Below are positions 35,210-48,000 of a stretch of 64,000 nucleotides of DNA, in pieces. The notes under the pieces were generated by a model. The model was not told the DNA's origin. It searched no databases and saw only the letters and a program-made list of their open reading frames with translations. The stretch's first letter is position 1. Each line of letters opens with the position of its first letter. The stretch is from Lepidostoma basale (taxonomy: Eukaryota; Arthropoda; Insecta; Trichoptera; Lepidostomatidae): contig JAHDVF020001325.1 in assembly GCA_022606425.2 (NCBI GenBank), forward strand, positions 2,356,001 through 2,420,000, written 5' to 3'. The position numbers and the translations under genes were made by a program.

Positions 35210-38200
35210 CGCGCGCGAGATCAATGATCGATTAAATTGATTTATGTCGAGTCCCGCGGGAGCCGTAAATCCAACTCGAAGGGCGGTTCGTGCCGTACTG
35301 ACTGGCGGAGCCTTCTGAAATCAGGAAGAGGCTAGAAATTGCAACCCCTACCCCTACCCCTACCCTACCTTTCTCGGAATACCATTAAGGCTGTAAAAAC
35401 CCGACTTATTATTTACAACAAATCTATGAAGGTACCGAACTTGGCCTAGGAAATGAGTCCTTATTGTGTATGAGTAAATACAATAATTTTTGGCTTAGTA
35501 ACAAGTACCCACAAGGGTGCAGCTAAAACTACCTGGTAATGCATTGATTCTAAACTAACAGGACTTCGGGGTCTAACATCTGCACGTTCGTGTAAGCTAG
35601 AATAGAAAGTTTTTTCAATGTTGAATGTGAAATGTTGGGCTCCACGAATATCTAAATAAACGCGAATTGGATTCACAAAAACGTATAATTCTATTATTCG
35701 GCTGATTCAATTAAGAAAAATTACGTTAAATTAAAACGGGTACATCGAATTGAAAAATACAATTTAATAATATATAACTTTTTTAAAACTTATTTTTGAG
35801 AACAGGGTAAATTTATATAAGAGCGGAATCTACACGGAAAAAATAAATCGAATGAGAAGCGCTCGTTTTTTGTCAGTCAGTATTTTTATTTTAATATTAA
35901 CAATTAAAAGATTGACGATTTATTTAAATTTGAAAAATTGTGACTATAATTGCGATATTAATTTCACTCTAACATGCATTTGTATTCTCACATAAAATAA
36001 AAAAAAATTAGTGACGCCATGTCTAGATGATTTGTTTATAAAATGACGACATACGAATCATAATATTAAACCTTAATATATTATATGATAATATTCAAAA
36101 GAAGAACTTTTTTATTTAGAGTAAATTTGACTGTTTTGCCAATTGGTTAACAAAAAAAATAATTTAATACCTATCAAATAAATGAAATTCGATTTTCGTA
36201 GTCATGCCCAGAATCACAGTCACGAACATTTTTGACAAAATTCTGTTTTTTTTAGATTCCCATCTGGACTGGTATATTTTATTCCATATTCTTATATTAT
36301 AATAATATGACCGTATCTCGTGGAATATTTTTCGATCTAAGTTCGCATTACCCACCACATATATCACAACATCCCCTATAAGTATATGGAGTCTGCAAAG
36401 ATCTCTGAAACGTCAGTCGAAAATAATATCACGAGATATTGGTATGGTGAAGATTCCAGAAAATATAATTCTACCAATTAATGCATTCTATAAATCAATT
36501 ATTTTACAAATCTATATTCATATTTTTCCACAATCCCAGGTTTCGTGTATATTCGGAATAATAACAAATTTTTTATTTAAAATAATGTATTTCCATCTGA
36601 CAACTGATAAAATAAAATCAATTCTAAATATTACATCACAGATAATATTACATATAATATTTATTAATTAATCGTTTATTGAATCATTGCGTATTGTACT
36701 GATTTTGTACGAAGGTCTGGGGTATATTATATAAATAAATACAATATTTTTTTCGCAGTTTGAAGATTGCGATATTACCTAACATTGCTTCCAAAGTTTA
36801 CATACATATAATACATATATATCAAAGCTAAAAAATATTCCATTGTATTGATTTAATATTGATAATATTAGTGGACTAATAAAAATCGTATATTTTTTAT
36901 TTTCATAGAAAAAATAAGATTATAACAAAATGTATTACTGCTAAGTGCAAAAAACGACATTTAATAAACAGTTTTAAAATATTATATACATACATTATGC
37001 AGTTAATAATATTTTTTAAGAGATATATATAAAGGTATAGAATTAGCAACTGCTGGATAGAAAGCACGTGGTTAAACCTTTGTAATTCAATATATATGTT
37101 AGTGTATCTATGTAAGTGACTATATTGTTTTAAAAATAAGAAAGGCGTCCAAAAGTATAATTTACATGAATAAATAGAGCAATAGCCTCTGGGCTGGTAA
37201 AACCAAAATCCAAAACAAGACATATATGACATCATGAGTTTTCTACTCATGGGAATATAATGAAACTATAGTATGTTTATAAATAAAATATATTTATATG
37301 CATGGATTCAGAACTGATAACGAAATTAAAATTTCGATCAACATTTCAAAATACAGAAATATTCCACATTCAAATGAAATCATTACAAATTAAAGCTACT
37401 TAGCTTTGACTACTAACTTTTGAATGTAATGTAGATTTCTAAGTACATTTAAAAATTCTAAATAAAAAAAATCAAGCATAATTGAAAGAATTATTTTCGA
37501 TACAATATTTATGATTATAGTTTAAAATATTTTTGGTTAAAACTTATTAAAAATCTACATTTTCGAAGCTTATATGTTATAAGACCGGTCTCTCATTTTA
37601 TAAATCTTTTCTTTTTACCTTTCAATTCCGAAACATTTATAATGACTTCTGGATAATTGTAATCCACAAATGATTGTTTCAGAGTAATGACATGTTTGAT
37701 CTTTCAAATAATGTTTTAGGTATTGCTGTTGAGTGCTGCTAGTGTGAGTAGATCATACGATGGATTATCGTGTCTGGACAACTGTTTGATAATATGTGTA
37801 AAAAGGCTGAACCAACAATGCGTAAATTTATTGCGATTGGTCCATTGTAGAATCGTTTCCCTGATAAAAGTTCGAAATGCCAATAATAAAAAAATAAATA
37901 AACAACATTACTCTGAAATCAAACATTTATAACGTCAGTCGTAAAAATCGACAAATACGCGCTTTACATTCGTTTAATACAATCCACTCTAACTTTTAAA
38001 TATTTTTCTAATAGAAATTCCTTTAAAATTACAATGTCTACGTGTCTACAAAATTTTGCAGTGCATAAGTACCTACTTATGAATATTTGAAAATACACAC
38101 AGGACGTGAGAAGTGATTTTCAACAACAACAAAAAAATGCCAGCAAAAGCTTTTTATTATTTGGTATATTACTATTTTTCATTTAAATTAAATATTGGCA

Positions 38201-38760
38201 CACATGATCCAAAGACTTTGAATATGTAGATACAATAAACATGAAGTTATGTGTTTACTTTTCACCCTAAATACTACGATTACAATAATTCATTATATAT
38301 GATTTTATAAGTTAAAAAAATAATCTCGTGTCCCTTCTTTTTGTATATATACATAGGTAATGAAAACAAATTCGTTGTACTAAATTTTGTTAAGTGTATT
38401 ATGTATGAGAGAGTACGCAGTTAAAGTGAAATATAATATCGTAATTTCTAGATCAAATTATATAAGTCTTAAAATATTATTAAAACCTTCGGCCGTAATA
38501 TAAAATGTGATCATCAAATTTTTGCTAATTTAGAAATATAAGGTAATATTTCACCATTAATTATTTAATTAATATATATTTTTAAAGAATACCTACACAT
38601 CATTAACGGTATTTAAGAGGTTACACCACTCTAAGATTTAAAAAAGTCGATTTTGTTTTAAGGATTAAAAAAATACTAACACCAAAGATTTAAATCAATG
38701 ATATTACAATTTATTTTACAATCTGCAAGAAAAGCAGAAAATAGCTCATTATTATGAAGA
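35210..38760. other. AT-rich gene-poor interval
   Basis: Holds the presumed promoter of the BEN gene (GCGCGCG just upstream of its start codon) and a CCCCTA microsatellite at about 35,345-35,369. No further gene, RNA or mobile element recognised. Confidence 0.5.
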
Positions 38761-38764
38761 AGGA

Positions 38765-38860
38765 ATCTGGTTGTGTCCAGGCTCGAACCCAAGTCCCCTG
38801 GATCAGGAGCCAAACGTTCTATTCCCTAGACTACCACCCAATTTTTCATACAGGTTCAGG
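38765..38860 (-). repeat. tRNA-like SINE head or tRNA pseudogene
   Basis: On the minus strand GTGGTAGTCTAGGGAATAGA resembles a tRNA D arm and A box, and GACTTGGGTTCGAGCC resembles the T arm and B box. They are spaced about as in a tRNA. The acceptor stem does not pair well, so a SINE 5' region is more likely than a working tRNA. The anticodon cannot be assigned safely. Confidence 0.5.
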
Positions 38861-39342
38861 ATAGATTAATTATTTATATTATAATTTTAATAATATTTAA
38901 ATTTTACTGGAGTTATAGCAATTTAATTGACAGCGCAGAACTTTTTTTGCGTTTTTCCAGAAACTCGTTTTTTCAAATTGGTAGACAAAAAAAAATCTAC
39001 TGAAATGATTTTGATAAAATTTATACGATTGTAAATATTCTTAATAATATTATTTCGGTTTCAGAATATAACATATTATTGGAGGCTATTTTCAATTTTG
39101 AAAAATCTAAATTGGGGCAAATATATAAATTATTTTTTCAAACAATGTCATCAAAATAGCGTATGTAACGTCTAGTTTTTTTTTTAATAACATTTTTTTT
39201 TCTTTACATAATAAGAAATAAAAATCAACAGTTAGAAACGACTTTCAAAAGTAAGATTATCCCTCTTTGTTCATAAAACTATAATTTATTTGTAAAAAAT
39301 AAAAATAAAAAATTTTATGTATGCAATGGTCGCGTGAATTTT

Positions 39343-39450
39343 TAACTAACTAACTAACTCTCCCCGAAAGGGTAGGCAGAAAGAATGGACTGTCACACTT
39401 TTACTAATGCGGCACTCCATCCTTCTCTTTTCGCCCCGCGGGAGACGAGG
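39343..39450 (-). mobile_element. SINE-like element, 5'-truncated copy
   Basis: The minus strand carries GGCGAAAAGAGAAGGATGGA and then the LINE-type 3' end (GACAGTCCATTCTTTCTGCC) with a GTTAGTTA tail. It matches the copies at 50,330 and 52,123 but lacks their first bases. Confidence 0.65.
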
Positions 39451-39735
39451 AATTTTTATTTTATTTTTATAAATATATTTCAGAGTGCTATGGTGGTGTA
39501 ACGCTTCAAATAGATTAAAATGGCCAGAAAACTTGAAATAATATTTAGTACAATTATAAAAAGGTTGTAACATTCTTCTTTGTAAACAAGTAAAAGTAAT
39601 TGTTGATTTGATCTTAAATCAATCTCTAAATTAGATAATAATTTTAAATCTATGTAAATAAAATATTTTTTCCAGGAACTATCCATTAATATTATAATAA
39701 GTATCGTAAGCGTGTACTTATATATATTATAAGTG

Positions 39736-40225
39736 TGTACGTATAACTAACCATCATGCTGTCTCTCCGAAGGGGTAGGCAGAAAGTCCGGACCAAAGCT
39801 CTTCTTTCCTGACATACTTTATTCACTTCCTCAAGATTCATACATTGTGTCATACACGTAAGTCGATTTCCCCGACTCCTCACGTGAACGTCATTTAATA
39901 TTCGATTGAACGACATTTTCCTCGGTCTTCCACTATTTCCTGTTCCATTTACATCATAAACATTTACTTTTTTTACCATTACTTTTTATTCTTCTTGTTC
40001 ACACTGCATTCACTAGTTATATTTACATTTGACAATCTATCATATACACCCATTCGTCTATGATATCTCATTTCTACTGCATTTATTCTACTTTCATCCT
40101 TCTTTTTCCAGTTTCATCCTTCACTTTCATACATAAGTGTCGGTACAAGAACACCATTGTGCACTGCCATCTTAGCTTTTTTGGATAGATTTTGCGATGA
40201 AAACTTTAAGTATATCATTGACTTT
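39736..40225 (-). mobile_element. LINE fragment
   Basis: The minus strand encodes decayed MVKKVNVYDVNG, GRPRKMSFN, HVRSRGNRLTCMTQCMNLEE and ends with the TACCCCTTCGGAGAGACAGC tail block. It is colinear with the C-terminal LINE ORF at 14-1363; further 5' remnants reach about 40,225 (GVLVPTLMYESE-like). Confidence 0.75.
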
Positions 40226-40681
40226 GTAGCCTCCCTCAACCGTTCTAAAAATATGAACATTAACAAATTTAAATCCGTATTCATAAATTTTTAATATTTA
40301 ATAAAATTTATAGTACTTATTAACATATTTTTGTGAAATCTTAATAAAATAACTGCAAAAAGAGCAATACACACAAGGCCATACATTTAAAATAAATTTT
40401 GTATATAAAATACATATTTATAAATTAATATAATTACATATATATGACCGTAGCTATATTCTATACACTACCGCCCAAATATGATATGTTTTGCATTTTC
40501 TGATTATCATTTTATCTCTTAATTAATGCTTAAGCAAGCTAAAAATATTTGAGCTCTGTGACTTTGCCTAGTCTTAATATTACAATGCATATATATAGTG
40601 AGTGCAATATCTTAAACAATTCAGAATCATTTAAATATTTATAATAATACTTTAAATAGGGTAGTATTTGATACCAAATTG

Positions 40682-40915
40682 ATTGTTTCTCGAACAATGG
40701 ATGTAAAACTCCATATTAATTAATTAATACAATTGAAAACATCTGTTTTCTAGAAGTTTTATTAAAATTTGTGTGAATGACACGTTTCCTCTGTCTAAGG
40801 CATTATCAAATGTCATTTGATAATGCCTTAGTGAGGCGAAACATGTCATTCACATAAAAGATAATAAAACTTCTAGAAAACAGACATTTTCAGTTGTATT
40901 AACTATTAGTTACCA
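40682..40915. mobile_element. Palindromic foldback element, best-preserved copy
   Basis: The outer arm TTGTTTCTCGAACAATGGAT, middle arms CTGTTTTCTAGAAGTTTTAT and AAAACTTCTAGAAAACAG, and the inner block TGATAATGCCTTAGTGAGGC fold into one long hairpin. The right terminal stretch is missing. Inside the right arm, TGATAA, a GCCT/AGGC hairpin, GAAACATGTC (40,818-40,847) has hammerhead-like order. There is no ORF. Confidence 0.7.
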
Positions 40916-40929
40916 GTTTATCAGTTAAG

Positions 40930-42011
40930 TTTTGCAAAACAACTGTTTCTATAATCATCACTAGGTAAAGTATAATACTTATTTAATGTTTTACACAATT
41001 TGACGATAAAAATTATTATTTCCCGAAACCGTCTGCAATCAACTCATAAACTCTTTGTAACTACAATATGTAAAACATTATTTTTACCTACAATTTCTAA
41101 CACTATTCATTAAATCATTGCCTTATCAATCAATGAAACAAATTAAATTTGCTTCGAGCGTAACGGGTCGGTAGTTTTTAAAAAAATAAAATAAAGTGGT
41201 GTTAAAACAAAATATGGTGTGTTGTGTTTATATGTTATTTATAAAAAAATACCACAACACAAATTTAATTCTTCATACAAAATTATAATTGTTATTAGTT
41301 TCAGAGTCAAACATAGATGGCATAGATGCCTATACCTCTAATAAATAAATTATTAGTGGTTAGATTGTAGATACAATATAATAATACCTTTTAAACATAG
41401 TTTGAACTAAATATATTTTCTTAACTAATATATTATTGACAGTTAAAATATTTTTTTACAAAGATATTAGTAATATAATTTTCTTTGAGGTTTTTTTTGG
41501 AATTATAATAACATTTTTTTTTTTCAATAATAGAGACCTACCAAAATTATTTCTTCTGAATGTAAGCACTGTCATGAATGTTTACGTGTTTTGTTAATAT
41601 GGCACCAATGATTTGAAATGTTCTAAACACTTCCAGGCATGTTTTATAATTGATTTTATTCCTCAAAAATCTTAGAGTGGAATATTTTAATACAAAATAT
41701 ATTTGTTTCTGTCTTTCAATATCATCCTTATTTATCTTTGAACTTTTACTTTATCTTATTTGTACAAGTGCAAAAAAATGTTTACTATTTTCCATCCGAG
41801 TTCTCCTGTCTTGGACACTGGACCTCCACTTCATTCTATCTTCCACCCAACTCCTGCACCCATCCTGAGATTGATGACTGACAAGCTGAGGGTAATTAAT
41901 GCTCCATCTTGGAGTTTAGGGCGTCCATTTAAGAACTGGTCATTAGTTCTCAAGCAGAGATATTCAAATCATCGTATTAACAGCATTTTTTTTTTGTAAT
42001 AAATACAATAA
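40930..42011. other. AT-rich intergenic gap
   Basis: Nothing coding was recognised. AAAGTGGTGTTAAAACAAAA near 41,195 resembles the right end of the small element at 9080-9286. The stretch 41,760-41,960 has an open frame but no family resemblance. Confidence 0.5.
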
Positions 42012-45000
42012 TTAAACATCGGTATGTATTCGGGAACCGAGAATTGTATTGGTACTAGCATTACTATCTTTGGACAAATCACAAGTGAGGACATTTTCAT
42101 CATCTGACTTAGAAGAAATGGAATCTAGGTCTCTGTAATTTGTCACTCTGTACAGGGGGGCGAGACTTAACAGAAGGTCCACAGCATCTGTACGGCTGAG
42201 CTCTTGCAGTTTTACCAGAAGCGTTCCTAAATAACACCAAAATTCTTAAATATTTTCAATTATAAATTGTATAATTTAAGAAATATCCATATACACAAAC
42301 CCAACATTTAACTTTTTTTAAATACTCACCGATATTACAATTGACACTCATTAAAAGTTTTTGTGTGTGCCATGAATCCATTTCAGCATCAAATGCAGCT
42401 ATTGCATCTTGACTGACACCTGCAAAATTAAATTAAATGATTATAATGAAAATAATAAGTTGAAACAAAATAACATGTAAATTAAAAATTTATTTAAATG
42501 AGTGACCACAGTGTTAATGCATACAATACACCTAAAATAAAACAGGCATTCATAAAGAAAGAATAAAATGGTTAAGATAAAAATATGCAAATAACATTTC
42601 AATTAAATGTCAGAGAAATCGACGCGCGTGCATGACACGATGTATGAATGTTGAGGAAGTGAGAGAAATATGTCAGGAAAGAAAAGTGTGGCAGTCCATT
42701 CTTTCTGCCTACCCCTTCGGGGAGACGGCGTGATGGTTAGATAGTTAATTAGTTATATTAATGAAAATGTCTGTTTTAAAGAAGTTTTATTATAATTTTT
42801 GTGAATGACATGTATCCCCTGTCTAAGGCAAGGGTCGGCAACCTTTTGTTGTAAAAGGGACAAATATTTTACGTGGGGATTAGTGCGGGCCGCACTCGGG
42901 TCACATATCATTACAGTATACCTACAATATTTGTGTACCAATATTTTAGTTTTAAAAATAAAACACTTATTGTAGTTAATAAAATCAATGAGATTTTTGT
43001 GGTTGCATTTGACTTACAAGTTTTTTTATATTAGCTTGCATTTTTGGAGTAAAGATGCATAGTATTGCGTGCTAGCACCCAAATCTTTGATGCGTCAAGT
43101 TCAAGCAGAAAGACTAACGTTTTCAAACTTTTTTTTTCTGTTCCGGTCTGGGTATGAGAGGCCGCTGGTTGCCGACCCATGGTCTAAGACATTATCAAAT
43201 GTGCATTTGATAATTTCTTAGACAGTGAAACATGTCATTCACATAAATTATACTAAAACTTCTAGAAAATAGATATTTTCATTCATATTAATTATTTTTT
43301 ATGGAGTTTTACATCATTGTTCAAGAAACAATAAATATAATGTATAGCTTTACCAAGTGCCACTGCTAGCATACACCAGTGGGCTCCAAGGGGATGGGGC
43401 GGATCCAGCAGGGCAGACAGTCGTGTCAATAAGGAGGGGCAGATATTCCGTACACTCACATCCAGAGACCATTCTAGAAGCTCGCTTATTGTTGGACTAC
43501 CTGTTAGCAGGCCAAAGAAAAATGTTTAAATAGTGAATTGTTTTCTGTTTATGTATTCAAGTTTTGAGAAACGAAAACGCACTGCAAAGTTTATTCAATA
43601 AAATTGCTGATTTGAAGAACAATAGCATAACTAAAAACATATATATTATCTTATTACATACCAAAACAAATTAAATCTTGTAATGTTTCTTTTTTATTGG
43701 AAATGGGATTGGTCAAGACAATAGTGCTGGTGTCGGTGGCCTCATCATCCTGATGCTCCATCATCATGGTGATGACGTGGCTGCCGGGCCAGGCAAAGGG
43801 CTCAGCACAGTGGCTGCGTAACTGTAGAGCCGACATCACAGACCACTCCAGACTCAGTCCAGGGGCCGTCCTACCCATGGCCTAGAATGTTATCAAACAA
43901 GCATGAATCAATTTTTTTCTTAATGTGATTTCATTATAAACAGATCTTAAGTTGTAACTAAAACATCCTTTATCAGTTTTGATTGCAATTTTTAGGAAGT
44001 TATTGATTTACGTATTAACCGTTAGAATGCTACGCGGCGCAAAAGCGCTGCGATCGTTTGTATCGAAAATTACGATGCAGCGCAAAAACCCTGCGAGTTT
44101 CAGTGTGTTTTTGGTGCTCATTAAAGAATTATTAAAATTGATTGGTATTTGTGTAAATTAGAGTGTTTTGTTTGACACCATTATTTTTTCCTCTTAATTA
44201 ATATATGTATAGCAATTTTCATACATTTTTGCAAAAATTGCTTAGCACTAAAACGGTTAAATAATCTGTCAAATTCAAGCATTGAATAAAGATCGCTTTC
44301 TAATTATAATGAAATAAAAAATGCATCTATTCTGGATTCAATTTCTGAGGGATGTCATACGATTAAAATATCATAATAAGTTACATATATAAATTCATAG
44401 GAATACAATTTTTTTTTAATGTTTTGATAAATATATAAAAGATTCTCAAATGTAAATAAAGACTTTGAATTACCTGATGAATGCAATAAAGAACTTTCTC
44501 GAGATGCAGGAAACAGGTACGAGAAGAGTCAGGCGAGCCGCGTACACGCAGGTCCAGGTACTCGCTGCCTGAGGGTCCATCCAGGGTAAGTAGGCACTCC
44601 GTGTGCAGCCAACTGATCTTAGAGCCACGCCACCACTGATACAGATCGCAGTCTGGACCCCAGCTCCCTACACTATCCAACACCCTCACAGACTCTATAT
44701 CCTGACGAAGCTGAACCTTTAAACAGAATAAAAGTAATAATGTCAAATGACATCAATAATAATAACATTTATCAATTAATTTTTACTAATGTTTTATATG
44801 AACTTAATTATTGTCAATTATGAAAATAAAAATATATATCTGTAGTCTTCGCTAGTTTCATTCCAAGGGATTGGTTTTCAGCAAAGTGTAACATTTTTTA
44901 GCTGGTTCTTGGGATGCCACTTGGGCCTTTTAATGTGGTAGTTTCCCCTTGCTTTCCACATTTTTATACAGCAGGTTATTTGAACTCAATTGCTGCATAC

Positions 45001-48000
45001 ACATTTTTAGCTATTGATTCTCATGACATTTGATGGGTAGCCAATCTATCGCCATTTTATTGTTCAGTGAATTCTACACCAGACCAAAGACAGAATGAAA
45101 ATCACCCTACCATTGGCACTCTGCCACGAAGGTCGCCTCGAAGGTTTCTGGAGTTCTGGCTCAAATCTTCAGTATAGGTCTCAAATCTATCCTTTAACAG
45201 TTGTATCATTAATAATTGTTTGGGCTTGAGTCGGCCACCATATTTCTCCATGCTTGTGTCCATAATAATTTCTAGATAGGTCTTAGACACATACCTGAAT
45301 GTGCGGGAATACACCAGCAAGAAGATGAGTGAATCCTTGAGCCTGGGAAAGCTTGAGACCACCATAGCAGGAGTCAGGGGTCCGATATCGTGGGTCGTCC
45401 GAATCCCACAAACCCTCCAAAGTCTCCACAAAGTTGAAGCAGGGAAATTCGTATTCTATTTCATCATCAACTTCACACTGAAAATCATAAACTTATCATA
45501 ATTACTTAAGGATTTTATTACTTATTAAGATTATGATAGCTATTAAAGGTTTTGGTTGTGTACATATTGTTTTGAAAATTTGCAAATTTATAAAAACAAA
45601 TGCTGCGGTGGCCAAAGTAAATCAAATAGATTTTAATTTGTACCATTGTGCAGAGCTGCATTTCCTGCAGGAGCCCCAGTAGCTGTGAGGCATCGCAGTA
45701 GCCAAAGTGTGCCTGGAAGTCGTGCGCCGTGTACACCCCTAAAGCACGTGCTCCGCGCAGTCCCCCGCGCCCGAGCAAGGCCCCCAGCATGCCACACAAC
45801 CAGCTACAGCATAATACCACTACCTCACCTACGTATAAAACCTGTAACAATGTATTAAATGACTGTTGATATAAAATAATTGTGATTAAAATACGACGAA
45901 AAAAATTTCATTATTACCATATTCTTAAAGAAATATTGTTTAAGAATTATTTGGGGAAACGTGAACATTTTGATGTTTTATTACATTTTCATAGGCAGAT
46001 AAAAAATATGAGTTTTCACTCTCACTGAAATTATTATATTATATTATTATTATTTCATTGCCTCCTTTATTGTTTATAAATAAGATATCATATGTATTAG
46101 AATTGTTGTTCTTATGGCCTAATGACAATAAAAAAATTGAATTAATAATGCAATGACCACTCACTTCCCCTAAGACATGGAGATGGTGAATAACATCAAT
46201 GATGTGATCATCACTCGCTAACAAGTTTACATGACACCGGACATTATCCATAAATGCCACACGGTCCATCACAGGGAAAGACTCCATTGTCTTGCGAACA
46301 GTGGCCACCCATGCTATAGTAGACTCCAAAAATCCATTCCAATTCCCTAAAGAAACCTGCAAAAATCAATAATCATTAAATTCAAAAATTCAACAAATGG
46401 CAACAATGAAATTTTAAATAAAGTTATAAACAAAATACATTTAAAGCAAGCAGTAAAATAATATGAATATGTTTACAGTCTATAATTTGAACTTAACTGC
46501 AGGCGAACCGGAGATCCATGGATTAGATCATATTCACTCCCAAACACCGTGGTTCGCTGTTTTCCCACAAAATCACTGCCCTGTGTACATAAAATGGTGC
46601 ATTGCAAATAAAAATTATTACACTTATTAGTGGCAACTCAAACAGAGCAAACCAAGCTAAGTAAGAATATTACACCGTTTTATAAAACAATAAGGTTATT
46701 TTTAATTTACGAACTAGTGAAACTATTGTTATCCAAGATGCCACACCAGTAAATAAATGAACAGTAATTTATTATCAAACGTTCATCAATAAAAACATTT
46801 CAGTTTATTTTTTTGTAATTTACTTAGAGTACAAGAAATAATAGTGGATTACAAATTGTATACTTCGTGGTCAATACCCTTTCTCTGAGAAGAGCAAAGA
46901 AATGTTTTTTTTTTCAGATTCTTTCAATTAGACCACTGATTCACACAATTATACTCCTACACTTTTTCCTTAACTGTTTTATTTTAAATTGAAGAAACAG
47001 AAATTCTAAACAACTTTATTTCATCGATGGATTTAAATCGATAGTTCTTTGAAATTGAAAAGTTTTCATTTTAACAAAATTACCCACTACAAAACAATAA
47101 GTTTACAAAAAATGCCTCGCGTTTCTCACCTCAAATATTACATTTTTGTCACAATCAAAGTGTGGCATTATGAATAATATTTTCTAATAAATGGTCAATG
47201 AAAATGAAATCAAAGTGAATGTAAATTTATTTTATGCTCAAAATAAGTTTGTGGTAAAGATTGAGTGAAACTAATATTTATTACATAACTATGGCTTCAT
47301 CTAAAAGCATTATACTAGAGTCTATTGTTATTATGTCATAAGATTCATATTGAATCTATAAAATCTTTGAAAATCTTAATCTAGATTATAAAAATACTAT
47401 GACAATAAAGTATTCCAACCTGTGATATAGAACGTTTTACAGATGCTAAATATGTTTTAAAGCTCCTTAGTCCTACTGACGTAGAAGCATTACAGTCCAG
47501 GGCAAGAACCTGTAATAGATCATACTCCAATAACTACACGCTACCATCATGCGCCATCCCCTCACTCATCAGCCTACAGACAATAGTACATTTATTCAAG
47601 ATGAGACAAATTAATTTTAGACAAATTCAAAATTCTAAGTAATCATAGAAATACTAATTTTATATAGAAAATTCTAACACAAAATCTAATGTGAAAATTT
47701 AAAATTTTACAATGGAAAAAAATATTATTTAACAATTAAAAATGTAACAGTTACCTTAATGTGTTTAATATGTAACAAAAGCAACTAAAAAAACACTCGG
47801 AAGAAATACTATTTTTTTTAAATATGCATAGTGCATCTGTAAAAAGGCATTAATATACTCGTATTATCTATCATACCACAGACAATAAGTATCATGGGGA
47901 CACTGACATTGTATTATTAGATTGAATTTCGAATATTGGAAAAGAGTATTTTCAGAAGGCAAGTTTCTATTGATACAAACATAAATTTGTGTAATCAACT

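Noticed and set aside
35345..35369. CCCCTA repeats, considered as telomere-like sequence
   Set aside because: Only a few units, wrong unit for the common insect telomere repeat TTAGG, and surrounded by ordinary gene sequence.
35461..35676. 71-codon minus-strand ORF upstream of the BEN gene
   Set aside because: No family resemblance and no conserved splice or start features.
41650..41999. Overlapping plus-strand ORFs before the DAPK-like 3' end
   Set aside because: No domain resemblance, no splice signals and no start context; likely chance frames in the 3' flank.
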